Notes under the pieces: model-generated
Told to the model about the DNA's origin: nothing
Seen by the model: the letters and a program-made list of their open reading frames with translations, nothing else
Databases searched by the model: none
Program-made: the position numbers and the translations under genes
Origin: Saprospiraceae bacterium
GTDB lineage: Bacteria > Bacteroidota > Bacteroidia > Chitinophagales > Saprospiraceae
Assembly: GCA_016714085.1 (NCBI GenBank)
Contig: JADJNW010000001.1
Coordinates: forward strand, 62,001-126,000
Length of the DNA: 64,000 nucleotides
Direction: 5' to 3'
Shown here: in pieces, positions 34,804-43,262 of the stretch
Numbering within the stretch: the first letter of the stretch is position 1
How the letters are laid out: each line of letters starts with the position of its first letter

Positions 34804-35253
34804 CTATTTAACGATGTTAACGCTACCGCCAAGTTTTTCAATCGCTTCCTTGGCTGTGGCAGAGAATGCGTGCGCAGTCACGTTCAATTTTCCCTTCAAT
34901 TCTCCAGCACCCAAAATCTTCACCAGATCTCCTTTACCGACAATTCCATTGCTTACCAGCGCTTCTATATCAATGGCGCTCAATTGAAATTTTTCGGCAA
35001 TTTCTTGCAATCTACCAAGATTAATGCCAACATAAGCAACGCGATTCGGATTTTTAAAGCCAACCTTCGGTACGCGCATTTGCAATGGCATCTGACCACC
35101 TTCAAAATTGCGCTTGCGCTTGTGCCCCGAACGAGCCTTGTCACCCTTATGACCACGCGTAGCTGTGCCTCCGTGACCAGAACCCTGCCCTCTGGCAATC
35201 CGTTTGCGCTTTTTCGTAGCTCCCGCCGCCGGTTTTAAACTATGCAATTCCAT
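34804..35253 (-). CDS. rplO: Ribosomal protein L15
   Basis: 149 aa: MELHSLKPAAGATKKRKRIARGQGSGHGGTATRGHKGDKARSG is the classic glycine/lysine-rich extended arm, and the C-terminal LVKILGAGELKGKLNVTAHAFSATAKEAIEKLGG is the globular part. It assembles late into the 50S. Five bases upstream of secY, so probably translationally coupled. Confidence 0.97.
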   Translation of the reverse strand: MELHSLKPAAGATKKRKRIARGQGSGHGGTATRGHKGDKARSGHKRKRNFEGGQMPLQMRVPKVGFKNPNRVAYVGINLGRLQEIAEKFQLSAIDIEALVSNGIVGKGDLVKILGAGELKGKLNVTAHAFSATAKEAIEKLGGSVNIVK

Positions 35254-35287
35254 TTTATCCTTGCGATTTAATCGTTATCTGTTAATG

Positions 35288-35355
35288 AGACTTCAAATAT
35301 TAGACGATTTTTTATAAACACCTATCTAAAGTATATGGTCTAATATCTACTGTCT
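35288..35355. repeat. TTAGAC/GTCTAA palindrome between rpmD and rplO
   Basis: ATATTAGAC (35297-35305) pairs perfectly with GTCTAATAT (35338-35346), and outer AGAC (35288-35291) with GTCT (35352-35355). Confidence 0.6.
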
Positions 35356-35360
35356 AAAAA

Positions 35361-35540
35361 TTATGCTTCCTCTACCTTTACCAGATGGCTTACTTTCTTC
35401 ACCATGCCTAGTATCTGAGGGGTTGCTTCATGTACTACAGTCTGCTGCATCTTAGTGATACCCAATGCTTTAACAGTTTCTTTCTGACGCTTTGGGCGAT
35501 CAATAGCGCTCTTCACCTGTGTTATTTTAATTTTTGCCAT
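35361..35540 (-). CDS. rpmD: Ribosomal protein L30
   Basis: 59 aa (MAKIKITQVKSAIDRPKRQK, then ETVKALGITKMQQTVVHEAT and PQILGMVKKVSHLVKVEEA). Start complement of 35538-35540, stop complement of 35361-35363. Normal length for bacterial L30. It sits between rpsE and rplO as in the canonical spc operon. Confidence 0.95.
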   Translation of the reverse strand: MAKIKITQVKSAIDRPKRQKETVKALGITKMQQTVVHEATPQILGMVKKVSHLVKVEEA

Positions 35541-35576
35541 ATTTTTCGGCTTTATCTTTTCGCAAAATTGTTACGA

Positions 35577-36101
35577 TTAGCCCTTAAAGAGCTTTTCTAC
35601 AGAAATACTACGCTGCTTGGCGATCGCTAAAGGGCTTCTCATCTTAGAAAGCGCATCAATAGTAGCCTTCACCACGTTGTGCGGATTAGAAGAACCTTGT
35701 GATTTTGCCAATACATTGTGTACCCCAGCAATTTCGAGCACTGCGCGCATTGCACCACCTGCAATCACACCTGTACCGTCGGCAGCAGGCTTAAGCAATA
35801 CCTTACCGGCGCCGTATTTGCCTTTTTGCTCATGTGGGATTGTCCCTTTATGAATAGGCACTTTCACCAGATTTTTCTTGGCATCGTCCACTGCTTTTGC
35901 AATAGATTCTGATACATCGCGCGCTTTTCCAAGTCCATGACCTACTGTGCCATTGCCATCACCTACCACTACGATTGCCGCAAAGCTAAACGTTCTACCC
36001 CCTTTGGTCACTTTTGCCACGCGATTGAGGCTCACCAGCTTTTCTTTCAGTTCCGTTTCTGCTGGTTTTACTCTGTTATTACCTTGATTATTTTTTGCCA
36101 T
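35577..36101 (-). CDS. rpsE: Ribosomal protein S5
   Basis: About 174 aa from the ATG at 36101 (MAKNNQGNNRVKPAE); an in-frame ATG at 36113 is less likely. The double-stranded RNA-binding-like domain (LKEKLVSLNRVAKVTKGGRTFSFAAIVVVGDGNGTVGHGLGKA) and the GSSNPHNVVKATIDALSKMRSP end are typical. It acts in the 30S decoding region and accuracy. Between rplR and rpmD. Confidence 0.97.
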   Translation of the reverse strand: MAKNNQGNNRVKPAETELKEKLVSLNRVAKVTKGGRTFSFAAIVVVGDGNGTVGHGLGKARDVSESIAKAVDDAKKNLVKVPIHKGTIPHEQKGKYGAGKVLLKPAADGTGVIAGGAMRAVLEIAGVHNVLAKSQGSSNPHNVVKATIDALSKMRSPLAIAKQRSISVEKLFKG

Positions 36102-36123
36102 TATCGCAATCAATTAAGATTTT

Positions 36124-36477
36124 TTAGAATTCAAGTCCTCCTTCACGCGCCCCGTCAGCCAAGGCTTTCACTCTACCGTGATATAAATAACCGCCTCTAT
36201 CAAACACGATGTTGGATATATTCTTCTCCTTCATCCGCTCCGCCAATAGCTTGCCAACCTGCTTAGCCTGTTCTGCTTTTGTGCCTGCGTTAGCAACTGC
36301 TTCCTCTTTTGACGATGCTGCTACTAAGGTAATCCCAGTGATATCGTCAATGACTTGACAATAGATGTATTTATTACTTCTATAAACGCTCAGACGCGGT
36401 CTTTGCTGCGTTCCAGTTACTTTTTTACGAATACGGTAGTGAATCTTCCGTCTTCTACCTTCTTTGTTGAATTTCAT
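36124..36477 (-). CDS. rplR: Ribosomal protein L18
   Basis: 117 aa: RRKIHYRIRKKVTGTQQRPRLSVYRSNKYIYCQVIDDITGITL, ending ISNIVFDRGGYLYHGRVKALADGAREGGLEF. It binds 5S rRNA with L5. It is separated from rplF by 144 bases that contain a word-repeat palindrome instead of a gene. Confidence 0.97.
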   Translation of the reverse strand: MKFNKEGRRRKIHYRIRKKVTGTQQRPRLSVYRSNKYIYCQVIDDITGITLVAASSKEEAVANAGTKAEQAKQVGKLLAERMKEKNISNIVFDRGGYLYHGRVKALADGAREGGLEF

Positions 36478-36538
36478 TGTTTTCGATTTTAGCCTTAGTG
36501 TAGGGCAGTAGCCAAACCCAAGACGCTACGAAATTTAA

Positions 36539-36617
36539 TGTTATGGTACTGAGTGCTTTAGTACGATAATACTTTAGTTCTATTCTAGAACACAAAAAAA
36601 CTATAACACCCAGAACT
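36539..36617. repeat. Word-repeat, partly self-complementary gap between rplF and rplR
   Basis: TGTTATGGTACTGAGTGC..., ACTTTAGTTCTATTCTAGAACAC and AACTATAACACCCAGAACTAAA contain mutually complementary words (GTTATAGT/ACTATAAC-like, TTAGTTCT/AGAACTAA). TTAGTTCT near 36574 faces AGAACTAA near 36612. Confidence 0.45.
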
Positions 36618-36621
36618 AAAA

Positions 36622-37182
36622 TTACTTCTTACCACCTGCTGTCTTACCAGCTTTACGTCTGATAACCTCACCCACGTACTTAACACCCTTCCCTTTGTAT
36701 GGCTCAGGCTTTCTGAATCCGCGGATTTTAGCAGCGATTTGCCCCAGCAGTTGCTTGTCAATACTTTCCAGACGTACCAATGGGTTTTTACCTTTTTCCT
36801 GCTTGGTCTCTACCTTTACTTCCGAAGGAACATAAAAGTAAATCGGGTGCGAATAGCCCAGCGTCAGTTCCAACAATTGACCTGTATTGGAGGCACGATA
36901 ACCAACACCTACCAATTCGAGTTCTTTCACAAAACCTTCTGTGACACCTTCCACCATATTATTGACCAATGAGCGATACAAGCCATGCATCGCACGGTGG
37001 CGGATTTGGTTCGTCGGTCGATTCAAAGTCAGGACACCATCTTCTATTTCAAGCTGAATATCCATATCCACTTGCTGCGACAACGTGCCTTTTGGGCCTT
37101 TGACCGTCACCAGATTACCCTTACTGATATTGATTTCGACGCCTTTCGGAACTGTAATCGGCGCTTTTCCTACTCGTGACAT
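36622..37182 (-). CDS. rplF: Ribosomal protein L6
   Basis: 186 aa with the two tandem L6 domains: MSRVGKAPITVPKGVEINIS and the C-terminal RNA-binding ESIDKQLLGQIAAKIRGFRKPEPYKGKGVKYVGEVIRRKAGK. It binds near the sarcin-ricin loop. Full length. Confidence 0.97.
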   Translation of the reverse strand: MSRVGKAPITVPKGVEINISKGNLVTVKGPKGTLSQQVDMDIQLEIEDGVLTLNRPTNQIRHRAMHGLYRSLVNNMVEGVTEGFVKELELVGVGYRASNTGQLLELTLGYSHPIYFYVPSEVKVETKQEKGKNPLVRLESIDKQLLGQIAAKIRGFRKPEPYKGKGVKYVGEVIRRKAGKTAGGKK

Positions 37183-37209
37183 TTTCTTTCTTTTTAAAAA
37201 GCTTACAAA

Positions 37210-37620
37210 TTAGTAAACATAGCAAAGCACCTCACCGCCCACGTTCGCTTCTCTTGCTTGCTTTTCGGTCATTACACCTTTGGAAGTAGAAACAATAGCA
37301 ATGCCAAGACCATTAATTACCCTTGGTAATTCCTTGGACTTGGAAAACTTACGCAAACCTGGCTTGCTGATTCTCTCTAATTTACGTATGATAGGTTTTC
37401 TTGATGCTGGATCGTATTTGAGGGCTATCTTGATCACGCCCTGAGTACCCTTACCACCTTCGTCTTCAAATTTATACTTGAGGATATAACCTTGATCGTA
37501 TAAAATTTCGGTGATACTCTTTTTAATATTAGAAGCCGGAATTTCCACGATTCGGTGTCCAGCTTGTTGCGCATTGCGAATACGCGTCAAAAAATCTGCT
37601 ATCGGGTCAGTAACCGCCAT
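37210..37620 (-). CDS. rpsH: Ribosomal protein S8
   Basis: 136 aa from the ATG at 37620 (MAVTDPIADFLTRIRNAQQAG); an upstream in-frame ATG at 37635 would add five residues that homologues lack. The C-terminal SKELPRVINGLGIAIVSTSKGVMTEKQAREANVGGEVLCYVY is the conserved rRNA-binding half. In E. coli S8 also represses the spc operon. Confidence 0.97.
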   Translation of the reverse strand: MAVTDPIADFLTRIRNAQQAGHRIVEIPASNIKKSITEILYDQGYILKYKFEDEGGKGTQGVIKIALKYDPASRKPIIRKLERISKPGLRKFSKSKELPRVINGLGIAIVSTSKGVMTEKQAREANVGGEVLCYVY

Positions 37621-37720
37621 TGTATGGAATTTCATTAGCTGGTTTTCCTAAGGGAACCTAGCCACTTGATTAAAAAATTTTATCTTTTTTAGTTAAGCCT
37701 CATCTATACATAGACCTAAC

Positions 37721-37990
37721 TTACCAACTTGCTTTGGTCACACCTGGAAGCTTGCCGTCCAAAGCCATATCGCGGAATTTCACACGGCAAATGCCGAATT
37801 GGCGCATATAGCCCTTTGGGCGTCCTGTGAGTTTGCAGCGATTGTGAAGGCGAATGGGGTTGGCATTGCGAGGTAACTTGTCCAGTTCATCCCATCTACC
37901 TTCTTCCTTGAGGCGCTTACGCAATTCAGCATACTTCGCCACCATTTTCTCGCGCTTCCGCTCTCTTGCAATGATTGACTTCTTTGCCAT
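37721..37990 (-). CDS. rpsN: Ribosomal protein S14, zinc-free long form
   Basis: 89 aa: MAKKSIIARERKREKMVAKYAELRKRLKEEGRWDEL, then RNANPIRLHNRCKLTGRPKGYMRQFGICRVKFRDMALDGKLPGVTKASW. It has the long form without the CxxC...CxxC zinc ribbon. Between rplE and rpsH as usual. Confidence 0.97.
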   Translation of the reverse strand: MAKKSIIARERKREKMVAKYAELRKRLKEEGRWDELDKLPRNANPIRLHNRCKLTGRPKGYMRQFGICRVKFRDMALDGKLPGVTKASW

Positions 37991-38011
37991 ATTAATTATT
38001 CATTATATATC

Positions 38012-38044
38012 GTTGATTGTAAATCATTTAAAAAGACAATCAAC
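38012..38044. repeat. Inverted repeat between rplE and rpsN
   Basis: GTTGATTGT (38012-38020) is the perfect complement of ACAATCAAC (38036-38044), with a 15-base loop. Confidence 0.55.
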
Positions 38045-38058
38045 AATTTTTTAATTTC

Positions 38059-38619
38059 TTAGCCACGCTGTTGATTTCTAAATGGGAGTCCTAGCAATTT
38101 TAATAAAGCTAAAGCCTCTGCATCTGTCTTAGCGTTGGTTACAAAAGTTACATCCATACCCGTGATTCTGCTCACTTTATCGAGGTCAATTTCCGGGAAA
38201 ATGATGTGTTCGGTAATACCCATTGAGTAATTGCCTCTTCCATCAAAGCTTTTGTCATTAATACCCCGAAAGTCACGTACACGCGGCAATGCCACCGTGA
38301 TTAAGCGATCGAGGAATTCATACATACGCTCATTACGCAATGTCACGCGCACTCCAATTGGCATACCTTCACGCAACTTAAAGTTAGAAACCGAATTTTT
38401 CGCTTTGGTCGGTACAGCTTTCTGTCCGGCAATCAACGTCAATTCTGCCTGCGCATTATCTACCAATTTTTTATCTTGAGTAGCCGCTCCCACACCCTGG
38501 TTGATGCAAATCTTCTCCAGTTTGGGTACTTGCATAATAGTTTTGTATTGGAACTGCTCCATCAGAGCAGGCACTACTTCTTTAGTATATTTTTCTCTGA
38601 GTCTTGGTACGTACTTCAT
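38059..38619 (-). CDS. rplE: Ribosomal protein L5
   Basis: 186 aa. The ATG at 38617-38619 overlaps the rplX stop by one base (TGATG on the coding strand), so I prefer it to the GTG one codon earlier. MKYVPRLREKYTKEVVPAL, GLPFRNQQRG and the central KAKNSVSNFKLREGMPIGVRVTLRNERMYEFLDRLI and DFRGINDKSFDGRGNYSMGITEHIIFPEI segments are typical. It binds 5S rRNA with L18. Confidence 0.97.
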   Translation of the reverse strand: MKYVPRLREKYTKEVVPALMEQFQYKTIMQVPKLEKICINQGVGAATQDKKLVDNAQAELTLIAGQKAVPTKAKNSVSNFKLREGMPIGVRVTLRNERMYEFLDRLITVALPRVRDFRGINDKSFDGRGNYSMGITEHIIFPEIDLDKVSRITGMDVTFVTNAKTDAEALALLKLLGLPFRNQQRG

Positions 38620-38981
38620 CACCCAATGATTTCGCCTGATTTTTTAGAATAACGAACCAGTTTACCATCTACTTCCTTGCGCCCAACGCGTGTAGGTTCG
38701 CCAGATTTAGGATCTACCAGCATCAATTTTGAAATATGAATCGGTGCAGGCAATTCCGTGATACCGCCAGGATTATTTTGTGTTGGCTTCTGATGCTTCT
38801 TTACCAAATTCACCTGATCGACAATCGCACGGTTTTGATCTGGAAATACTTCCAGCACTTCACGCACCTTGCTCGTATCTTTGTAAGCACCAGAGATAAC
38901 AACTACTCTGTCGCCTTTTTTGATTTTTAGCTTTGGAGCAAAACGCTTTTGCTCTGCGTTTTTGAATTTCTTGATCGCCAT
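38619..38981 (-). CDS. rplX: Ribosomal protein L24
   Basis: 120 aa, KOW domain: LKIKKGDRVVVISGAYKDTSKVREVLEVFPDQNRAIVDQVNLVKKHQKPTQ, then PAPIHISKLMLVDPKSGEPTRVGR. An early 23S rRNA assembly starter. Translationally coupled to rplE. Confidence 0.97.
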   Translation of the reverse strand: MAIKKFKNAEQKRFAPKLKIKKGDRVVVISGAYKDTSKVREVLEVFPDQNRAIVDQVNLVKKHQKPTQNNPGGITELPAPIHISKLMLVDPKSGEPTRVGRKEVDGKLVRYSKKSGEIIG

Positions 38982-39038
38982 TTCTTACAAAATTATTTAA
39001 ACGTCAGCGTTTTGAAACGCCACGAATGATCATCTATC

Positions 39039-39404
39039 TTAAAGCACTTCGGGTGCTAATGAAACAATACGCATATAATCCTTATCCCGCAATTCTCTGG
39101 CCACAGGGCCGAAGATACGAGTACCTCTTGGTTCATCCTGATTATTCAACAACACTACTGCATTATCATCAAACCGAATATAAGAACCATCCTTGCGGCG
39201 AATTTCTTTCTTGGTGCGTACTACCACCGCCTTGGATACCGAACCTTTTTTGATACCGCCCGGAGAAGCTTCCTTTACCGAAACGACAATTTTATCGCCT
39301 ATCGAAGCGTATCTGCGCTTGGAACCTCCCAATACACGAATACACAGTACTTCCTTCGCACCGCTGTTATCTGCTACTTTGAGTCTGCTTTCTTGCTGAA
39401 TCAT
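39039..39404 (-). CDS. rplN: Ribosomal protein L14
   Basis: 121 aa: MIQQESRLKVADNSGAKEVLCIRVLGGSKRRYASIGDKIVVSVKEA, ending RIFGPVARELRDKDYMRIVSLAPEVL, the classic five-stranded barrel at the subunit interface. Full length. Confidence 0.97.
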   Translation of the reverse strand: MIQQESRLKVADNSGAKEVLCIRVLGGSKRRYASIGDKIVVSVKEASPGGIKKGSVSKAVVVRTKKEIRRKDGSYIRFDDNAVVLLNNQDEPRGTRIFGPVARELRDKDYMRIVSLAPEVL

Positions 39405-39449
39405 GGCTTTCTAAAAATTTGCTCCCTTGGAATCCCTATGGGAAAATAT

Positions 39450-39511
39450 GAAATTTGAAAGCGGAAATGCCAGAGAAATGGAATATTTTACATCTCTCAT
39501 TTCACATTTCT
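39450..39511. repeat. Imperfect palindrome between rplN and rpsQ
   Basis: GAAATTTGAAA...AGAGAAATG on the left is matched by CATCTCTCATTTCACATTTC on the right. The outer 11 bases pair at 10 positions. Confidence 0.5.
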
Positions 39512-39515
39512 TATT

Positions 39516-39773
39516 TTACTTGGCTCTTTCGATAATTTCTACCAAACGCCAGCGCTTGTTCTTGCTCAATGGACGAGTTTCCATGATGCGTACCAGATCC
39601 CCGATATTGCAATCATTGTTCTCATCATGCGCCATAAACTTAGTCGTTTTTTTAACGAACTTACCGTAAATGGGGTGCTGCAATCGCCGTTCTACTTTTA
39701 CCGAAATAGATTTCGTCATTTTATTACTGACGACCACCCCTACTCTCGTTTTTCTAATTTTTCTTTCCATCAT
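39516..39773 (-). CDS. rpsQ: Ribosomal protein S17
   Basis: 85 aa, OB fold: RKIRKTRVGVVVSNKMTKSISVKVERRLQHPIYGKFVKKTTKFMAHDENNDCNIGDLVRIMETRPLSKNKRWRLVEI. Early 16S binder. A second ATG lies at 39770. Confidence 0.97.
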   Translation of the reverse strand: MMERKIRKTRVGVVVSNKMTKSISVKVERRLQHPIYGKFVKKTTKFMAHDENNDCNIGDLVRIMETRPLSKNKRWRLVEIIERAK

Positions 39774-39816
39774 TTATTTGATGTTTTACCTTTCGCTTAC
39801 GAAAACCTCGCCGATA

Positions 39817-40077
39817 TTAGCTACGGCGACGTCTTTCGCGGATTTTTGAACGATTGGCAATATCTTCTTCACTCATGCCTACCACCTGACGACGGCGAAT
39901 TTCCGTTTTCAAGCGGGCAATATCTCGACGTACTTCACGCAGAATCAAAGGATTATCCAAGCCTTTGATGGCATGATCAAATTGAAGCTTATGATATTGA
40001 AACTCTGTTTGCTCCAATTCACTTGCTAGGTCTGTATCTGAAAACTCCTGTAATTCCAGGTATTTCTTAGATGCCAT
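39817..40077 (-). CDS. rpmC: Ribosomal protein L29
   Basis: 86 aa, a helical hairpin: YLELQEFSDTDLASELEQTEFQYHKLQFDHAIKGLDNPLILREVRRDIARLKTEIRRRQ, with a ~20 residue charged tail beyond the ~63 aa E. coli form. It lies at the polypeptide exit site beside L23. Confidence 0.95.
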   Translation of the reverse strand: MASKKYLELQEFSDTDLASELEQTEFQYHKLQFDHAIKGLDNPLILREVRRDIARLKTEIRRRQVVGMSEEDIANRSKIRERRRRS

Positions 40078-40094
40078 TTTTTTAAACTTTTTAA

Positions 40095-40145
40095 GAATTT
40101 AGACCAAGACAAAAGCAACACCTGAGGTCTATAGTCTAATCTAAA
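40095..40145. repeat. TTAGAC/GTCTAA word repeat between rpmC and rplP
   Basis: TTTAGACCAAGAC on the left and GGTCTATAGTCTAATCTAAA on the right contain mutually complementary TTAGAC/GTCTAA and AGACC/GGTCT words. Confidence 0.5.
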
Positions 40146-40150
40146 ACAAA

Positions 40151-40570
40151 CTATTCAGCGTAATCAGGGCGTGCAATCGTTTTCGTCAACACCGGCAGTT
40201 TTTGAGCGGCCAATCGCAAGGCTTCCGAAGCGATTTCAGAAGATACGCCATCAATCTCAAACATAATTCTACCCGGTTGGATCTGCGCTACGTAGTGGTC
40301 AAGCGAACCTTTTCCTTTACCCATACGCACTTCCTGTGGCTTTGCTGTGATCGGCTTATCCGGGAAAATGCGAATCCAAACCTTTCCTTCCCTTTTCATA
40401 TAGCGCGTCATCGCAATACGCGCTGCCTCGATTTGACGGTTCGTCACACGGCCAGCGGTGATTGCCTTGAGACCGAATGTACCGAAAGCCACCGTACTGC
40501 CCCTTTGAGCAATACCCCTGTTTCTGCCTTTTTGTTGTTTGCGGTATTTAGTCCGTTTCGGCTGTAACAT
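40151..40570 (-). CDS. rplP: Ribosomal protein L16
   Basis: 139 aa: MLQPKRTKYRKQQKGRNRGIAQRGSTVAFGTFGLKA, RQIEAARIAMTRYMKREGKVWIRIFPDKPITAKPQEVRMGKGKGSLDHYVA. It contacts A-site tRNA and 5S rRNA. Full length. Confidence 0.97.
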   Translation of the reverse strand: MLQPKRTKYRKQQKGRNRGIAQRGSTVAFGTFGLKAITAGRVTNRQIEAARIAMTRYMKREGKVWIRIFPDKPITAKPQEVRMGKGKGSLDHYVAQIQPGRIMFEIDGVSSEIASEALRLAAQKLPVLTKTIARPDYAE

Positions 40571-40666
40571 TTTTCCTTAATTTAACCGTGAAAGATAGCC
40601 TTTCCGCCAGTTGGCAGACACCTTCCAAAAAAGCTTGGCAAAGGTAAGGCCTTTTTTTGAATTATT

Positions 40667-41521
40667 CTACCTTCTTTTTTGATTTCTTCCACCACCGCCG
40701 CCGCCGCGATTTCTATCTCCACCGCCTTCACCACGTCCACCACCGCCGCGTCTTCTATCACCACCTCTATCGCGATCTCCACCTTCACCACGTCCACCGC
40801 CGCGTCTTCTATCGCCACCTCTATCGCGGTCTCCACCACCTGATCCACCTTCTTTCTTGGCTACACCAATATTTGGAGAAAGATCACGCTTACCCAATAC
40901 TTCACCTTTGCAAAGCCACACTTTGATGCCGATTTTACCGTAAACGGTCTGCGCTTCTTTCAAAGCATAGTCAATATCGGCACGAAAGGTATGCAATGGT
41001 GTTCTACCTTCTTTGTATTCTTCAGTACGAGCCATATCGGATCCTGCCAAACGGCCCGAGATACGAACCTTGATGCCTTCAGCACCTGCGCGAATCGTAG
41101 ATTGAATCGCCATTTTAATAGCACGACGATAGTTGATACGAGCTTCGAGTTGTTTAGCAATGGTTTCGCCAACGATATTGGCGTCCAATTCAGGCTTACG
41201 GATTTCAATGATGTTGATCTGAATATCCTTACCCGTGAGTTTTTTCAACTCTTCGCGGATACGATCTACCTCCTGACCACCTTTACCAATAATGATACCG
41301 GGGCGCGAAGTATGAATCGTAATCGTGATGCGCTTCAAGGTGCGTTCGATCACAATGCGAGCGATACCGCCTTTTTGAATACGCGCATTAAGATAAGTAC
41401 GGATATTTTCGTCTTCCACCACCTTTTGTGCATAATCCCGTGCTTTCCCGCCAAACCAGTTGGAGTCCCAGCCCCGGATAATGCCTAAACGATTGCCTAT
41501 TGGATTTGTCTTTTGACCCAT
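40667..41521 (-). CDS. rpsC: Ribosomal protein S3 with an RGG-rich repeat tail
   Basis: 284 aa against ~233 in E. coli. The normal S3 body includes MGQKTNPIGNRLGIIRGWDSNWF, the KH domain with GRPGIIIGKGGQEVDRIREEL, and the C-terminal domain GRLAGSDMARTEEYKEGRTPLHTFRADIDYAL, ending GVAKKE near residue 226. The remaining ~55 residues are a repeat of GGDRDRGGDRRRGGGRGE-type units (about three copies), ending in poly-Gly and NQKRR. The tail is basic and resembles eukaryotic RGG boxes. S3 sits at the mRNA entry of the 30S, so the tail could touch incoming mRNA; that is inference. Confidence 0.96.
   Translation of the reverse strand: MGQKTNPIGNRLGIIRGWDSNWFGGKARDYAQKVVEDENIRTYLNARIQKGGIARIVIERTLKRITITIHTSRPGIIIGKGGQEVDRIREELKKLTGKDIQINIIEIRKPELDANIVGETIAKQLEARINYRRAIKMAIQSTIRAGAEGIKVRISGRLAGSDMARTEEYKEGRTPLHTFRADIDYALKEAQTVYGKIGIKVWLCKGEVLGKRDLSPNIGVAKKEGGSGGGDRDRGGDRRRGGGRGEGGDRDRGGDRRRGGGGRGEGGGDRNRGGGGGGRNQKRR
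40680..40850 (-). repeat. Tandem coding repeat in the rpsC 3' end
   Basis: Units containing CGCGATAGAGGTGG and GATAGAAGACGCGG words repeat about three times, encoding the Gly/Arg/Asp tail of S3. Such tracts expand and contract easily. Confidence 0.7.
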
Positions 41522-41550
41522 ATTGATGGATAATTAAGATTTTTCTGAAT

Positions 41551-41967
41551 TTATTCCTCGCCGGAAGTTTCTTCTACTACCTCTTCGTATTCTTCTTCTT
41601 CCACCTCTTCTGATGGCAATGGAACCGTATTTTCTACAATAATCGTTACGTGATTGCTGCGTTTTCTGATACGATGCGCTCTACCGTGCGGTGCAGGGCG
41701 AAAGCGCTTCAACATACCTGCTTCATCAGAAAAGGCAGTTTTGATAACCAAATCATAGTCATCGGCACTTTCCGCACCATTGAGTTTGTATTCCCAATTA
41801 GCAATGGCAGAAAGTACCACTTTCTCCAACCAAACAGATGCCTCCTGCTTGCTGTAACGAAGGATGTCCAAGGCATCAGCTACCCGCTTACCGCGAATAA
41901 GGTCAACGACCAAGCGCATTTTGCGTGCCGATAGCGGACAATTTTTAAGTTTAGCTACTGCTTCCAT
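41551..41967 (-). CDS. rplV: Ribosomal protein L22 with acidic tail
   Basis: 138 aa: CPLSARKMRLVVDLIRGKRVADALDILRYSKQEASVWLEKVVLSAIANW, then MLKRFRPAPHGRAHRIRKRSNHVTIIVEN. It ends in about 23 residues rich in Glu (PLPSEEVEEEEYEEVVEETS) beyond the E. coli end. The body lines the exit tunnel; the tail would lie near the surface side. Confidence 0.96.
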   Translation of the reverse strand: MEAVAKLKNCPLSARKMRLVVDLIRGKRVADALDILRYSKQEASVWLEKVVLSAIANWEYKLNGAESADDYDLVIKTAFSDEAGMLKRFRPAPHGRAHRIRKRSNHVTIIVENTVPLPSEEVEEEEYEEVVEETSGEE

Positions 41968-42058
41968 TTATCGTTCATTTGAAGTTGCCAAACTGTAATT
42001 CAGCAACCAAACATATTGATAATCAATTTAAAATAAAGAGCAATAAAAATCAATACTT

Positions 42059-42328
42059 TTACTTCTTCCTGTTACCAGAGTGTCCTTTAAAGTTGCGAGT
42101 CGGTGCAAATTCACCCAATTTGTGGCCAACCATGTTCTCTGTTACAAAAACCGGCACAAAGGTTTTTCCATTATGCACTGCGATAGTTTCACCCACCATA
42201 TCGGGGATGATCATCGAAGCACGCGACCAGGTTTTGATCACGCTTTTTTTGTTGGATTCCTTTGCTTTCTGCACTTTAGCCAGCAACTTATGGAATACGT
42301 ATGGTCCTTTTTTGATCGATCTTGCCAT
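42059..42328 (-). CDS. rpsS: Ribosomal protein S19
   Basis: 89 aa: MARSIKKGPYVFHKLLAKVQ, TWSRASMIIPDMVGETIAVHNGKTFVPVFVTENMVGHKLGEFAPTRNFKGHSGNRKK. Head of the 30S. Full length. Confidence 0.97.
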   Translation of the reverse strand: MARSIKKGPYVFHKLLAKVQKAKESNKKSVIKTWSRASMIIPDMVGETIAVHNGKTFVPVFVTENMVGHKLGEFAPTRNFKGHSGNRKK

Positions 42329-42360
42329 TGTTTAGCTATGGTTTTGCAAGATTTTATAAA

Positions 42361-43194
42361 TTAAGCCTGATTAGACTTACGTTTTGAAATAATCAGCTTC
42401 GTAGAATGCTTCTTATTATTACGAGTTTTCTGACCTTTTGCAAAAATACCCGTACGCGATACTGGATGTCCACCAGATGCCCTACCTTCACCACCGCCCA
42501 TTGGGTGATCTACTGGGTTCATCGCCACACCTCTTACGCGTGGACGCTTACCCAACCAACGCTTTCTACCTGCTTTACCCAAAGATTGTAATCCGTGATC
42601 CGGATTAGAGCAAGTTCCAATAGTCGCTTTGCAGGTCAACAAGATACGGCGCACTTCGCTTGAGGGTAATTTCACAACCGCATATTTGCCTTCACGGCCA
42701 GTCAAGATTGCCGAAACTCCAGCACTCCGCACCAAAACCGCACCTTTGCCTGGCTGCATTTCGATTGCAAAAATCTCCGCACCCAGCGGCACATCTCGCA
42801 AGAACAAAGCATTACCTACTGTAGGAGCAGCACCATCGCCCGACATCACCGTGGCACCTACTTGTAGTCCATTAGGAGCAATGATATAGCGCTTTTCGCC
42901 ATCCTGATATTCCAACAGCGCGATATATGCAGTACGGTTTGGATCGTATTCGATAGATTTAACCGTCGCTGGAATACCATCTTTATTGCGTTTGAAGTCA
43001 ATCACCCGATACCGACGCTTGTGTCCGCCGCCACGCTGACGCATTGTACGATGTCCACTGCTATTACGTCCACCAGATTTTTTGATCGGTGCCAAAAGGC
43101 TCTTCTCCGGGGTGTCAGTAGTGACTTCCGTAAACGCATTACCGATTCTAAATCGAGTACCCGCTGTGATCGGATTATATTTTTTAACTGCCAT
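42361..43194 (-). CDS. rplB: Ribosomal protein L2
   Basis: 277 aa: MAVKKYNPITAGTRFRIGNAF, KKSGGRNSSGHRTMRQRGGGHKRRYRVIDFKRNKDGIPATVKSIEYDPNRTAYIALL, and C-terminal VRGVAMNPVDHPMGGGEGRASGGHPVSR, with the conserved His near the peptidyl-transferase centre. Full length. Confidence 0.97.
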   Translation of the reverse strand: MAVKKYNPITAGTRFRIGNAFTEVTTDTPEKSLLAPIKKSGGRNSSGHRTMRQRGGGHKRRYRVIDFKRNKDGIPATVKSIEYDPNRTAYIALLEYQDGEKRYIIAPNGLQVGATVMSGDGAAPTVGNALFLRDVPLGAEIFAIEMQPGKGAVLVRSAGVSAILTGREGKYAVVKLPSSEVRRILLTCKATIGTCSNPDHGLQSLGKAGRKRWLGKRPRVRGVAMNPVDHPMGGGEGRASGGHPVSRTGIFAKGQKTRNNKKHSTKLIISKRKSNQA

Positions 43195-43262
43195 TTCAGT
43201 AAAATTTCAGTTTCTAAATCAATTTGCTGAAGTCAGCGTTCTAAAGCCTGACTACTAATCAG

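Noticed and set aside
40657..40926. His/Arg-rich open frame opposite the S3 tail
   Set aside because: It is the complement of the Gly/Arg coding repeat in rpsC.
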